Shown: positions 36,080 through 45,781 of the stretch, piece by piece | Position numbering within the stretch: the stretch's first letter is position 1 | How the letters are laid out: each line of letters starts with the position of its first letter | From: Planctomycetota bacterium | GTDB taxonomy: Bacteria; Planctomycetota; UBA8108; JACQVS01 | Length of the DNA: 64,000 bases | Direction: 5' to 3' | NCBI GenBank assembly: GCA_028280485.1 | Contig: JANQLS010000041.1 | Span: forward strand, 1 to 64,000 | Translations under genes and position numbers: made by a program | The notes under the pieces: model-generated | What the model was told of the DNA's origin: nothing | Databases searched by the model: none | Seen by the model: the letters and a program-made list of their open reading frames with translations, nothing else

Positions 36080-36138
36080 CCTCGCTAGCGCTTCGGGCTA
36101 GTTAAGAGTGTTAGCTAGCCCGAAGCGCTAGCGAGGGG
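36080..36138. repeat. inverted pair of family A repeats
   Basis: Two family A units face each other in the opposite order to the pair at 10069 (tail-first, then head-first), joined by GTTAAGAGTGTTAG. They lie between the helicase gene and the pterin dehydratase gene. Confidence 0.85.
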
Positions 36139-36200
36139 AGGTTTAAGTTATGACCCAATAATAACAGGTTAATAAAACTCAATTAGCTTAGGTGTAAAAA

Positions 36201-36551
36201 ATGGCGGACAAAGAAATTCTTCCACTGAGTGATGAAGAGATTCAATCTCGATTAAAAGATCTACCCGATTGGGAGCTTCGTGACGGATGGATTCGTCGCG
36301 CATATACGTCACCCGGTTGGCCTCATACCTTGATGCTTGTCAACGCGATCGGTTATCGAGCAGAAGCCGCCTTCCATCATCCTGATCTCGAAGTGGGATG
36401 GGCGAGAGTGGTAGTTAAGTTGCAAACTCACTCCGCTAAAGGAATCACGGTACTCGATTTTGAATTAGCCAAAGAAATCGAAGAGATCGCAACGTGGATG
36501 CCCGATGAAGAAAGTTCATTTTCGGGCTTTCCGAAGAAGTGGGTGAGGTAG
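36201..36551 (+). CDS. phhB: 4a-hydroxytetrahydrobiopterin dehydratase
   Basis: A 116-residue protein of the PCD/DCoH family. The signature is complete: EAAFHHPDLEVGW near residues 54-66 supplies the two active-site histidines and Pro, and a third His lies in KLQTHSAKGITVLD near 77, followed by the conserved Asp. The enzyme dehydrates 4a-hydroxytetrahydropterin, usually recycling the cofactor of aromatic amino acid hydroxylases. No hydroxylase is nearby; in many bacteria the protein is a stand-alone gene tied to molybdopterin or pterin metabolism. Confidence 0.93.
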   Translation: MADKEILPLSDEEIQSRLKDLPDWELRDGWIRRAYTSPGWPHTLMLVNAIGYRAEAAFHHPDLEVGWARVVVKLQTHSAKGITVLDFELAKEIEEIATWMPDEESSFSGFPKKWVR

Positions 36552-36581
36552 GCTATCGATATTCAAATTTGAATCCTGTCT

Positions 36582-36704
36582 GTAGGGGCGTCCCTTGTGG
36601 GCGCCCGTTCCCAGGCAAATCTGAATAACTTAAATTCAATACGTTTATCCCGGAATTGGGCAGGCCCTATTTTGGCGTTAGCCATTGATGGGCCCTGCCC
36701 CTAC
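36582..36704. repeat. paired GTAG palindromes (GGGGCG type and GGGCAGG type)
   Basis: A plus-strand GTAG palindrome (36582-36607, GGGCG/CGCCC stem) faces a minus-strand partner whose CTAC end is at 36701-36704 and whose stem GGGCAGGCCC / GGGCCCTGCCC starts at 36658. The same facing arrangement is at 24560-24663, and a decayed one is at 52419-52511. The pair lies between converging genes. Confidence 0.8.
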
Positions 36705-36717
36705 AGGGTTTTAATCC

Positions 36718-38187
36718 CTATGCAATAATTTGCTTTAAAACCTTCCCGCCGATGTCGGTTAGCTTACGGACGCGACCGCCGTAGAGGAAGGTATTCTTTT
36801 CATCTTCGAGTCCCATCAGATGAAGGAGTGTCGCGTGGACATCTCGAATGGGTATCGGTTCTTCCTTAGACCTAAGGCTGAATTCATCGGTTTCTCCGGC
36901 GGTACTTCCGCCTTGAACATCGCCTCCCGCCATCCACATACAAAGAGCGTGGGAGTTGTGTTCTCTTCCGGGATTAGAACGTAACCCGCCATTGACGAAG
37001 GGTGTTCGCCCCATTTCGGAGGACCACACCACCAATGTTTCTTCCAAAAGACCGCGTTGCTTGAGATCCGTTAAGAGCCCGGCGATGGGTTTGTCGACCT
37101 CTTTACAATGCTTAGTCATGTTGCCTTTTACATTGCCGTGGGCATCCCAACTGTCTCCACCAATTTGAACACCATGGATGAGCATCGTGTAGCGAACTCC
37201 ACGTTCAACTAAACGCCTGGCAAGCAAACATTGACGAGCAAAACCTGAAGTTTTTGGATTATCCAATCCGTAAAGTTCTTTAATTGCTGGTGACTCATCT
37301 TCAATGTTAACGATATCAGGAGCTGCTGCCTGCATACGAAAGGCTAACTCGTACGAGCTGATCCTTGCATCGAGTTCACTGTCTCCTTCTCGCCCCTTTT
37401 TGTGTTGCTGATTCAGCCAAGCGAGAGCGTCAAATTCGCGCCGTTGCTGTTCCAGAGTCACGCCGTGGGGGCGGTTGAGGTTAATGATGGGCGTTCCTTT
37501 TGGTCGCAACAAGGTTCCCTGGTAGGCTGCAGGTAGATAGCCGTTACTCCAAACGGCTGCTCCATTCGTGGGAGCCCCTCGTGGATCTTGAATCACTACG
37601 TAGCCGGGCATGTTTTGATTTTCACTCCCTAGGCCATAGCTGACCCAGGAACCGACTGAAGGGCTGCCGGGAAATTGACTTCCCGTGGTGACGTGTAAGG
37701 TCGACGGACCGTGGTTTTGATTATCGGTTTTAATCCCGTGAATAAACGCCAAGTTATCAGCGTGTTGAGAGAGGTGGGGAAAGAGTTCAGAAAGGTAGCG
37801 ACCGGATTCTCCGTGTCGAGAAAACTTAAAGGGACTCCCAACACAAGAATGGTGGAAGGATAGACGCCCTTGGAGTTCTCCCGAAATATCGGTGGCTCGA
37901 TTGATCGGTTTCCCATGGAGTTGATTGAGAACAGGTTTGTATTCAAACGAATCCATCTGACTCACTCCACCCGCCATGAAAAGAAAGATGCAATGTTTTG
38001 CTTTTCTTTTAATGTGAGGAGTACGAGCCTGAAACGGATTGACTAGACGATCACTAGAATTCTCTTTCGCGCTTACCGCTTCGTTTGCCATTAAGCTCCC
38101 CAGGGCTAAGCCACCAAAGCCATTGAAGGAATGAGCTAGGAAGTTTCGCCGACTCGATAAATGCGAATTAGATTGATATTCAAACAT
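36718..38187 (-). CDS. DUF1501 family Tat-exported protein, second copy
   Basis: A 489-residue DUF1501 protein. A twin-arginine signal (SSRRNFLAHSF) lies near residues 11-21. Family blocks include CIFLFMAGGVSQMDSFEYKP near 65-84, LAFIHGIKTDNQNHGPSTLH, YVVIQDPRGAP, TLVVWSSEMGRTPFVNGG and GREHNSHALCMWMAGG. It is more distant from the copy at 15837 than operon neighbours usually are, and represents the other common DUF1501 subtype. It follows the PSD1 gene by 3 bases on the same strand and is surely cotranscribed with it. Confidence 0.9.
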   Translation of the reverse strand: MFEYQSNSHLSSRRNFLAHSFNGFGGLALGSLMANEAVSAKENSSDRLVNPFQARTPHIKRKAKHCIFLFMAGGVSQMDSFEYKPVLNQLHGKPINRATDISGELQGRLSFHHSCVGSPFKFSRHGESGRYLSELFPHLSQHADNLAFIHGIKTDNQNHGPSTLHVTTGSQFPGSPSVGSWVSYGLGSENQNMPGYVVIQDPRGAPTNGAAVWSNGYLPAAYQGTLLRPKGTPIINLNRPHGVTLEQQRREFDALAWLNQQHKKGREGDSELDARISSYELAFRMQAAAPDIVNIEDESPAIKELYGLDNPKTSGFARQCLLARRLVERGVRYTMLIHGVQIGGDSWDAHGNVKGNMTKHCKEVDKPIAGLLTDLKQRGLLEETLVVWSSEMGRTPFVNGGLRSNPGREHNSHALCMWMAGGDVQGGSTAGETDEFSLRSKEEPIPIRDVHATLLHLMGLEDEKNTFLYGGRVRKLTDIGGKVLKQIIA

Positions 38188-38190
38188 GGG

Positions 38191-41136
38191 TCAATCGATA
38201 TAAAGGAATTCGTTGGAGTTGAGTAGTACGCGACACAAGGCTTCAATCCCACTGGGATCAGAAGGATTTTTACTGTCGTTCACGAGAGTTTTTAAACCCT
38301 GAACTTCATGAGGACTAGGGAGTCGAGAAAAGGCGATCAGAAAAGCACGTTTAATTTGTGCTTCAACTGACTCCGGTGCTTCTTTGAGTAATCGTTTAGC
38401 GAAGTACTTGGCTTCACCACTCACAAACTCACCGTTATACATAGCCAATGATTGAAGCGGAGTGACAGATGTCGCTCTCCGATCTCTCGAATCATCACAA
38501 ACTACAGAATCAAAAGCTTGAAGGAAGGGCATCGAAAGAGTGCGTTGTTGGTAAATGTAAACACTCCGCCTTCTCCCTTCAGGACCGAGATCGGTAGCCC
38601 ACTTGTTTTTACTGTATTTAACTCTGTCGCCGATTTCATCGGGAAGAGGGGGAAAGATGGGCAGGCCGTACATTTCGGGATTGAGTCGTCCGCTCGCCGT
38701 TAGAACACTATCTCGAACAGCTTCTGCTTCTAATCGCCGTCGCCTGAATTTCCATAGAAGAGTGTTTTCGGGATCGATGTTCAAAGCCTGTGAATTCTGA
38801 TTTCGAGTCGACTGACGGTAAGTACCAGATAGCACCATCAATCGGTGCATTTTTTTAACACTCCACTTATTGGCAACAAACTGTCGAGCTAACCAATCTA
38901 ATAGCTCTGAGTGAGAGGGGCCTCCGCCGAGAACTCCAAAGTCGCTGGGAGTAGCTACGATCCCACGACCAAAGTGCCAATGCCACAAGCGATTTACCAT
39001 CACTCGAGCGGTGAGAGGATTCTTACTACTGGCGATCCAACGTGCCAAAGCCATACGCCGGCTCCTTGTCGGCCAACGTTTAAAGGGATCTAAACGGATG
39101 GCGGCTGGCTTTTGGTGACCTGTGATCGCACTTAAAAAACCGGCTTCGACGATTTCACCGGGATTGTCGTACTCTCCCCGAATCATCACGCGTGATGTCG
39201 GTACTCCCGGCTCGTAGGGAGGACCGTAAGAATGACGTAAGGACATCGCTACAGGTTGTAAACGTTTTAAATGCTGCTGAATGTAGGGCTCTCTTCGTTT
39301 TAACCAGCGGTATTTTTTCAAGCCCTCTTCGCCGAGGATTTCTTTTCCCCGTGAGTTGGCGATTTGATTGAGATCTATTTTTTGAAGGTGCTCAGGATCG
39401 TAGAAAGTTGAAAGGAAGGCTTGATTCCCGCCTACTTCAAAGCCGTAAGCCTGGGATTTTCCGCGAGCAGTGAAGATCGTTACGATCGATCCCTTTTGGT
39501 GTTTGAAAAAGGGAGCATCGGTTATTTTAGCGATCAATTGGCTATCGTTAAATTCAACTGAGGCTCGCTTATTCTTCCCGATTGAAATGAGTTTGGGGCG
39601 AAGCTTGGGATCACTTTGCGTAAGCTCGACACCCAGCACTTTATCTTTCCATAAAGCGACCTTTTCACCTTGAGCTGGGTTTTTAGTTTGCGGGTTAGCA
39701 TCGAGGTCTGCTGCATCTAACCAGAAACTCAATCCGTCTTTTGGGGGTAGAAGGTTCTTGACCGATCCAGAGTACTTTCCCTGAATGTACTGATTCAATT
39801 TTTGAATCTCTTTTGAATTAGGTGGGTGATCGTAAACCAAAATTTCGGCGATGCTTCCACTGTGGCCGTAACCCTCGGGTTTACCTGTTCCATTCGTGTA
39901 AGTTCCGAGACTTACGTGCTGAATTTTTTTCAAATCTCCAAACCAAACCCCTTTGTTTTGCCCGGCGCGAGTTCCAGTGCTAGAGGCCGGTTTTCCATCA
40001 GTATAAAAGAGCCAGCGTTGGGAATCAGAAGCCGTAACTGTCCAATGGAGTTTTCCATCGTGAACGATCTGTCGATCGTAATAGTAGTCATTTCCACTTT
40101 CCGGTGAGATCGCTTGTAAGCCGAATCCAGAGCCTTGATTGCCCGCATTCGCTCTTAACTGACTTTCAATTTTTTGAAACGCTTGGGCATTGGATTGAAT
40201 CTCTGCTTCTAATTTTCCACGCTTGTTATTGATCCAATCCTTTTCACCCTTGATATAAAAACCAGCCGGTAAAGGGCCTCCGATTTGAAAAATATCACCA
40301 GGGAGTGGGCGGGGAATTTGAACCGTAGAGAAGAAGGCTTTCATTCGATAAAAATCCTTGGTGGGAATCTTATCGTACTTGTGGTCGTGGCATTTGGCAC
40401 AGCCCACGGTTAAGCCTAAGAAGACGGAGCTAACGGTGGTCGTCATCTCACTCAAGAGTTCATGGCGAGTTTCATCGCCACGAGGTTCGGTGAATGGGGC
40501 AAGCCTTAGAAACGTTAAGGCCACTGTATTTTCGGCTGAAACACCTGGCAAATGACCCGCTCCCATCACGTCGGAGAATTCATCGCCAGCGATTTGTTCC
40601 ATAATGAATCGATCATAGGGCTTGTCTTTATTGAAGGAATCGATCACGTAGTTACGGTAACGCCAAGCGTGAGGTAAATCAGGGTCTCCTTCGTAGCCCG
40701 CCGTATCGGCATAACGGGCGAGGTCTAACCAAAACCGCGCCCAGCGTTCACCGTAGCGCGGATCCTGTAAAAGTTTGTCGACCAACTTCTCATAGGCTTG
40801 AGGATCTTTGTTTTCGAGAAAGCTTTTAACCTCCTCAGGCTGGGGTGGGAGCCCGATGAGATCGAGGTAGAGTCGGCGAACAAGTTCACTCTTGGAGGCA
40901 AGGGGCGCAAATCCCAAACCCTTCGCTTCTAGCTTCCTCAAGATGAAGCGATCGATGTCATTTCGGATTTGTTCTTTGGCTTTGACTTCAGGTGGGTTGA
41001 CTTCAAGGGGAGGGAAATAAGGCCACGAAAGTTTCTCAGGTGAATTCACAAGATCAGACTGTGCTCGAACAGACGGCGAACTCATTGACCCAAGGATCAG
41101 AAATATAAATAAATATCTGAATGCACCAACTCGCAT
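38191..41136 (-). CDS. PSD1-type protein with DUF1549, LamG-like insert and DUF1553
   Basis: A 981-residue exported protein. A signal peptide (residues 1-25) is followed without an N-terminal cytochrome domain by DUF1549 (about 55-270; RRLYLDLIGLPPQPEEV, WARFWLDLARYADTAGYEGD, CAKCHDHKYDKIPTKDFY). A concanavalin-like or LamG-type insert follows at about 330-560 (WLFYTDGKPASS, LSFWLDAADLDAN). DUF1553 occupies about 690-970 (NPLTARVMVNRLWHWHFGRG, RRRLEAEAVRDSVL). This is the larger subtype, in contrast to the copy at 13588. Some family members sit next to sulfatases and polysaccharide genes, but none is seen here. The partner DUF1501 gene follows after 3 bases. Confidence 0.9.
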   Translation of the reverse strand: MRVGAFRYLFIFLILGSMSSPSVRAQSDLVNSPEKLSWPYFPPLEVNPPEVKAKEQIRNDIDRFILRKLEAKGLGFAPLASKSELVRRLYLDLIGLPPQPEEVKSFLENKDPQAYEKLVDKLLQDPRYGERWARFWLDLARYADTAGYEGDPDLPHAWRYRNYVIDSFNKDKPYDRFIMEQIAGDEFSDVMGAGHLPGVSAENTVALTFLRLAPFTEPRGDETRHELLSEMTTTVSSVFLGLTVGCAKCHDHKYDKIPTKDFYRMKAFFSTVQIPRPLPGDIFQIGGPLPAGFYIKGEKDWINNKRGKLEAEIQSNAQAFQKIESQLRANAGNQGSGFGLQAISPESGNDYYYDRQIVHDGKLHWTVTASDSQRWLFYTDGKPASSTGTRAGQNKGVWFGDLKKIQHVSLGTYTNGTGKPEGYGHSGSIAEILVYDHPPNSKEIQKLNQYIQGKYSGSVKNLLPPKDGLSFWLDAADLDANPQTKNPAQGEKVALWKDKVLGVELTQSDPKLRPKLISIGKNKRASVEFNDSQLIAKITDAPFFKHQKGSIVTIFTARGKSQAYGFEVGGNQAFLSTFYDPEHLQKIDLNQIANSRGKEILGEEGLKKYRWLKRREPYIQQHLKRLQPVAMSLRHSYGPPYEPGVPTSRVMIRGEYDNPGEIVEAGFLSAITGHQKPAAIRLDPFKRWPTRSRRMALARWIASSKNPLTARVMVNRLWHWHFGRGIVATPSDFGVLGGGPSHSELLDWLARQFVANKWSVKKMHRLMVLSGTYRQSTRNQNSQALNIDPENTLLWKFRRRRLEAEAVRDSVLTASGRLNPEMYGLPIFPPLPDEIGDRVKYSKNKWATDLGPEGRRRSVYIYQQRTLSMPFLQAFDSVVCDDSRDRRATSVTPLQSLAMYNGEFVSGEAKYFAKRLLKEAPESVEAQIKRAFLIAFSRLPSPHEVQGLKTLVNDSKNPSDPSGIEALCRVLLNSNEFLYID

Positions 41137-41507
41137 GATGGACCCTTTAATTAAAAGTATAGATCATTTGATGATCATTAATTTTAGGACGAAATTCAAG
41201 GATTAGATGAGATCTGAGAGCCTCCCCTGGAAATGATCTGGGTCTAGGGTACAATCAGCGGTTCTCATTTAGGTCGAGGTGCCTTCAATGTGCCTTCAAT
41301 GTAGTCTCGACATTAACACTTAAGTAGCACTTAGTAAGCCCGGAGCGTAAGCAACGGGACACGATAAAGTTTCTGTTCGGGTGTTTTACGGGTGAGACCT
41401 AAATTTTTAGGGCATTTTATGAGCTGTCCTAGCGCAAAAGTTGAATCCCGTCGCTTACGCTCCGGGCTAGTTAATGAATAATGAAGTTTTTTTAAATTGA
41501 ATTTGTC
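41137..41507. repeat. intergenic region with family A variant pair
   Basis: A family A variant unit (AGCCCGGAGCGTAAGC, 41337-41359) faces a second (41446-41470) across about 90 bases. A 12-base tandem duplication (GTGCCTTCAAT) is at about 41280-41303. The rest holds the divergent promoters, which I cannot place exactly. Confidence 0.7.
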
Positions 41508-41885
41508 ATGTCCAAGATCAAACTCACTTTAGAAGGCTTGTCCTTCGAAGCTGAACTCTATGATTTTCCTCAATCGGAAGCTCTCTTGAAGGAACTTCCA
41601 CTCAAGGCTTCATTAAGTCGTTGGGGCGAAGAATATTATGGCGGCATCGGAGATTTGGATATAGCTAAGGGAGAAGATGCGAGGGACCTCATGAAATTGG
41701 GCGAACTCGCATACTGGAAACCCGGTAAGGCCTTTTGTATTTTCTTCGGGCCTACTCCAGCTAGTCACAGTGACGAGCCGAGAGCGGCATCTGAAGTCTT
41801 ACCTTTAGGACGTATGACGACGGAAGATTATCAATCTTTAAGTGCTCTAGGACCCCAAATTGAGGTCTCTATAGAAGCTATCTAA
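41508..41885 (+). CDS. cyclophilin-like (TM1367 type) domain protein
   Basis: A 125-residue protein that fits the cyclophilin-like family first described from Thermotoga TM1367. Features are an N-terminal strand pattern (KIKLTLEGLSFEAELYD), SRWGEEYYGGIGD near residues 37-49, LGELAYWKPGKAFCIFFGPTP near 64-84, and a C-terminal IEVSIEAI strand. The fold is like cyclophilin, but the prolyl isomerase site is not conserved in the family and the role is unknown. It lies 38 bases upstream of dapL on the same strand, so the two may share a message. Confidence 0.8.
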   Translation: MSKIKLTLEGLSFEAELYDFPQSEALLKELPLKASLSRWGEEYYGGIGDLDIAKGEDARDLMKLGELAYWKPGKAFCIFFGPTPASHSDEPRAASEVLPLGRMTTEDYQSLSALGPQIEVSIEAI

Positions 41886-41923
41886 GAATCCAATAATATT
41901 TAAAATCGATTAAGGAACGTGAA

Positions 41924-43153
41924 ATGGCACGCATTAACGATAACTATTTAAAACTCGCTGCAGGTTACCTCTTCCCAGAAATTGGTCGAAGAGTTCGTGA
42001 ATTTGGTGAAGCCAATCCTGACGCCCAATTGATTCGGTTGGGAATCGGAGATGTGACTCGACCGCTCCCCTCCTCCATCATTTCAGCTCTTCACAAGGGT
42101 GTCGATGAGATGGCTGAAGCATCTTCCTTTAAAGGTTACGGCCCGGAGCAAGGCTACGCTTTTTTAAGAGAGCTCGTGGCCGAGCACGACTTTGGTTCTC
42201 GGGGGGTAAAAGTAGATCCCGATGAAGTCTTCATCTCAGACGGTGCAAAGTGTGATAGTGGAAACATCCAAGAGATCTTCTCTTCTGATGCCAAGATCGC
42301 CGTTGCCGATCCTGTGTATCCCGTTTATGTCGATACCAATGTTATGGCCGGCCGAACCGGAACTGTCGACGACCAAGGTCGCTATCAAGGTTTGATCTAT
42401 ATGCCATGCCTGGAAGAAAATGGATTTCTTCCTGAATTGCCCACTGAGAAGCCTGATCTCATCTACATGTGCTTTCCCAACAATCCAACAGGGACGGTTG
42501 CAACTAAAGAACAACTGAAAACGTGGGTCGACTACGCCAAAGAGAATGGATCCATCCTTCTTTTTGATGCTGCCTACGAAGCTTTCATTTCTGACCCCGA
42601 GATTCCTCACTCCATCTTTGAAATTGAAGGGGCAAGAGAAGTTGCAATCGAATTCCGAAGCTTCTCAAAGGTTGCTGGGTTCACCGGTACGCGTTGTGCC
42701 TATACCGTAGTGCCTAAAGAACTCAATGGGCTCGACGCCCAAGGCAATCCCGTGAGCATCCACAGCTTGTGGAACCGTCGTCAATCTACAAAGTTTAACG
42801 GCGTTTCCTATCCCGTTCAGGTAGGAACAGCTGCAGTTTACTCCCCTGAAGGGCAAAAAGAAATTCGCGGATTGATCGATTACTACATGGAGAACGCTCG
42901 TATCATCCGAGAAGGTTTGAATGAAAGTGGATACGAAACTTTCGGCGGAGTGAATGCTCCCTACATTTGGTTAAAAACCAAAGATGGAATGGCCTCATGG
43001 GATTTCTTTGATCATCTCCTCAACAAGGCTCAAGTCGTGGGAACTCCCGGTTCTGGATTTGGGGCTGCCGGTGAAGGTTATTTCCGATTGAGCGCATTCG
43101 GTGATAAAGAGAACGTGGAAGAAGCCATCCGAAGGATTCAGCAAGGGGTGTGA
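41924..43153 (+). CDS. dapL: LL-diaminopimelate aminotransferase
   Basis: A 409-residue PLP-dependent class I/II aminotransferase. The N-terminal block [20 protein letters not shown] is specific for DapL. Further motifs are [53 protein letters not shown] and [14 protein letters not shown], in which the lysine near residue 249 binds PLP. DapL converts tetrahydrodipicolinate directly to LL-diaminopimelate, a shortcut for lysine and peptidoglycan synthesis known from plants, Chlamydiae, Planctomycetes and others. A terminator follows 42 bases after the stop codon. Confidence 0.95.
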   Translation: MARINDNYLKLAAGYLFPEIGRRVREFGEANPDAQLIRLGIGDVTRPLPSSIISALHKGVDEMAEASSFKGYGPEQGYAFLRELVAEHDFGSRGVKVDPDEVFISDGAKCDSGNIQEIFSSDAKIAVADPVYPVYVDTNVMAGRTGTVDDQGRYQGLIYMPCLEENGFLPELPTEKPDLIYMCFPNNPTGTVATKEQLKTWVDYAKENGSILLFDAAYEAFISDPEIPHSIFEIEGAREVAIEFRSFSKVAGFTGTRCAYTVVPKELNGLDAQGNPVSIHSLWNRRQSTKFNGVSYPVQVGTAAVYSPEGQKEIRGLIDYYMENARIIREGLNESGYETFGGVNAPYIWLKTKDGMASWDFFDHLLNKAQVVGTPGSGFGAAGEGYFRLSAFGDKENVEEAIRRIQQGV

Positions 43154-43194
43154 TTCTTTATCGCCCCTAAAATTTAGTTTCTAAAATCTCATCT

Positions 43195-43224
43195 AACGCC
43201 ACCCGCACGGGTGGCGTTTTTTTA
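43195..43224 (+). terminator. rho-independent terminator after dapL
   Basis: Stem ACGCCACCC / GGGTGGCGT with a short GCAC loop and a run of seven T. Confidence 0.9.
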
Positions 43225-43513
43225 TAACCAAAGCCTGGCGGCTACGGTTACAGCCTCAATTCGCATTATCGGTTGTACGTTATTTCTGGATGTTTTTTAG
43301 ACGAATCTATAGGGGTTTTCCCCTGCTCTAGGTTCGATAACACGCCTCTAAAAAGTTATTTCTCAGATTGAAGCCTCGGGTAAAAGGTTTGAGAAATGTT
43401 AGCCGAAAGAGAATTCAGTCGTATCTCTGCTTTAAGCGCGGACGAGGTGAAATCAATTCCTTGAAAGTTCATTAAGGAATTTCTTGTAGGTCAGCATTCT
43501 CAGTGGGAAAAGA
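43225..43513. other. leader region of the chemoreceptor gene
   Basis: Together with the dapL terminator this makes a 360-base gap. I see no repeat family member or small gene in it. The stretch before the chemoreceptor start should hold its promoter. Confidence 0.4.
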
Positions 43514-45043
43514 ATGAACACTAAAACTAAAACTTATCTCATTCTAGGTGGCATCGGACTGGTGGTCTGTGTCTTTTCTTTTATTTTTATTCGTTCATTG
43601 GCAGTTTCGCAGGTGAGTCAAGCCAGCCTTCAAACTGCAGATGCCCTTTCAGCACAAGTGCGGGAAACTAGAGGTTATTACACAAAAAACGTTGTGGGTG
43701 AGGCGAAAGCCAATGGAATTAAAATCAGCCATGCTTATAAGAATCAAGAATCGGCGATTCCCCTTCCCGCGACGATGGTTCACGAGATTAATAAGAAGCT
43801 GAATACCAGTGAAGCTGGTTTCAAGATTAATCTTTATAGTGACTTCCCATTTCCTTGGAGAAGCAACGAGAATCATTTGGATGAATTTCGCCAAGAAGCT
43901 TTAACTTTTTTAAAGGAAAATCCCAAGGAAGCTTTCTGGAGACGTGAAGTTGTGGATGGGAAGGTATCTATCCGGTATGCAACGGCGGATTCGATGTCAG
44001 CTCAAGGCTGTGTAACCTGTCATAACAACCATCCTCAAACTCCAAAATCAGACTGGAAGCTCGGTGATGTGCGCGGTGTGTTGGAAGTCACTTTACCGGT
44101 GGAAGACACCATGGTTGCCTTCAGCTGGGGTGCATTTTGGGTTTCATTGGGAGTTTTTGGTGGAATCTTGGCGATTGTGCTCTTCAGTACCTATAGCTTC
44201 AGCCAAATTATTAAACGATACCGATCAGTGAGTGAAGAGATTCAGAGTTTCTCTCACCAGATTAAGGAATCGATTCAAGAGGTATCCTCTTCATCGAGTG
44301 ACCTCGCGGTTGAATCCGAACAAACGGTGGGTCAAGCTCAAGGAGCTTCTCAGGGTGCGGGGCAGGCCAGTTCGAGCATCAACTCTGTTGCCAGTGCAGC
44401 AGAAGAAGTGACCGCAAGTATCAAGCAGATTAAGACTCAGCTGAACGAGGCTCGAACGGTTGCAAATGAAGCTTCGAAACAGTCTGAAGAAGCTGTTCAC
44501 CTCATGGCAGAGCTCGATGGTTCAAGTCAAGAGATTGGTGAAGTGATCAAGGTGATTACTTCGATTGCAGAACAAACGAACCTGTTGGCATTGAATGCTA
44601 CGATCGAAGCGGCACGTGCGGGTGAAGCAGGTAAGGGTTTTGCAGTGGTTGCAAATGAGGTTAAAGAATTGGCGGGCCAAACGGCAAAAGCCACCGATGA
44701 AATCACTCTAAAGATTAATGATGTTCAAGAGAACACTCACACTTCAGTTGATGCCATTCAAAAATTCTCTGATGTGATCTGTAAGATCAATGAGATTTCA
44801 ACTTCAGCTGCGGGTGCTGCTGAACAACAAAGTGCAGCTGTCGAAGAAATTGCCCAATGTGCTGCGGGTGTCAGTCAGAATGCAGTCTCGATTTCAAATA
44901 AGGTGGACACCGTTCTTGCTTCAGCGGAAAGTTCTAAAGCGGGAATCCAAGCTATTAACGGTAATACCATCGAGTTGCTGAAAAAATCTGAACAACTCGA
45001 ATCCAAAATGAATGATTTCATTCACGAAATGACGGGTAACTAA
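43514..45043 (+). CDS. methyl-accepting chemoreceptor with Tll0287-like heme domain
   Basis: A 509-residue membrane receptor. An N-terminal membrane helix (about 7-28) leads to a periplasmic Tll0287-like (DUF3365) domain to about residue 200, with a c-type heme motif CVTCH near 166-170. A second membrane helix lies at about 205-228. The cytoplasmic part has the MCP signalling domain; its hairpin tip ([19 protein letters not shown]) is near residues 354-372. There is no clear HAMP domain. The heme suggests sensing of redox state or a diatomic gas, as proposed for related domains. No CheA, CheW or methyltransferase gene is close by. Confidence 0.9.
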   Translation: MNTKTKTYLILGGIGLVVCVFSFIFIRSLAVSQVSQASLQTADALSAQVRETRGYYTKNVVGEAKANGIKISHAYKNQESAIPLPATMVHEINKKLNTSEAGFKINLYSDFPFPWRSNENHLDEFRQEALTFLKENPKEAFWRREVVDGKVSIRYATADSMSAQGCVTCHNNHPQTPKSDWKLGDVRGVLEVTLPVEDTMVAFSWGAFWVSLGVFGGILAIVLFSTYSFSQIIKRYRSVSEEIQSFSHQIKESIQEVSSSSSDLAVESEQTVGQAQGASQGAGQASSSINSVASAAEEVTASIKQIKTQLNEARTVANEASKQSEEAVHLMAELDGSSQEIGEVIKVITSIAEQTNLLALNATIEAARAGEAGKGFAVVANEVKELAGQTAKATDEITLKINDVQENTHTSVDAIQKFSDVICKINEISTSAAGAAEQQSAAVEEIAQCAAGVSQNAVSISNKVDTVLASAESSKAGIQAINGNTIELLKKSEQLESKMNDFIHEMTGN

Positions 45044-45078
45044 CAAATCGAAGATTTTCTGGAAAGCTTGAAACGGGC

Positions 45079-45366
45079 TTAAGGTAAAGCGTCGAGTTTA
45101 TCCGAAAGAACGTTCGGAACAGATTGGCTCTTCAAACGAAACGATTGATGAACTTCGGAACAAGATTTGGGTTGAACCCCCTTGTTCAATAATGCGGAAT
45201 CATCGATCGCACAGTTTGAAGGGCCATTTTTATTGGCGCATTCAGCCAATTGAGAACGACTCGCTTCAGAGGATGAACGACTACCTAATACGATCAAAGA
45301 ACCCCAGAAGAGGCACGCACCAATTAACAAGGCGCTTCCAACTATGGCTTTCCAATCTGTTTTCAT
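45079..45366 (-). CDS. small membrane-anchored protein, unknown function
   Basis: A 95-residue protein with one N-terminal membrane helix (AIVGSALLIGACLFWGSLIVL) followed by a polar domain with three cysteines (AECANK, NCAID, SCSEV). The topology and cysteines suggest a periplasmic tail with a possible disulfide. I do not recognise the family. It is convergent with the chemoreceptor gene, whose stop is 35 bases away. The reading frame is modest in length, so it may not be real. Confidence 0.5.
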   Translation of the reverse strand: MKTDWKAIVGSALLIGACLFWGSLIVLGSRSSSEASRSQLAECANKNGPSNCAIDDSALLNKGVQPKSCSEVHQSFRLKSQSVPNVLSDKLDALP

Positions 45367-45781
45367 GCGTATTCTGTGCCTGTATAAATATCTTTATGTA
45401 GAAGCTTAAATGATTTGAGTGAACTCTCACGCCTAATTGTATCTGTTCCGAACCAAATATCGTAGCCTTCTCTTTCACAAGCGGTAAATCTTTATTTCCC
45501 ACAAGCTTGTGAGAGCATTGCCCACCTAAAAAAGTACAATCCCCCCTTGAGAGTGTCGACTTTTAGTTTCGACAGCTCAGACTCCCCTTCAAGCCTTATT
45601 AAGTTTTGATCGTTTAAAGAGATATATTTCATGCTGAGCGTATGGAAATCACGGTGACGGAGTTTTATCATGGGCTATCTGAAATTAATTATCGGAATCC
45701 ATGACTGGCCCATCTGCTATTCCTCCGTGTAATTTTCGGCGAGATGGGCTTGGGTGGGAACTTAAGAGAAGGAGCTGTTTC
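45367..45781. other. divergent intergenic region
   Basis: This 415-base gap is free of repeat family members. A second frame opening at 45701 runs into the oxidoreductase but lacks a signal and a ribosome site. An AAGGAG ribosome site at about 45768-45773 belongs to the GTG at 45782. Confidence 0.5.
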
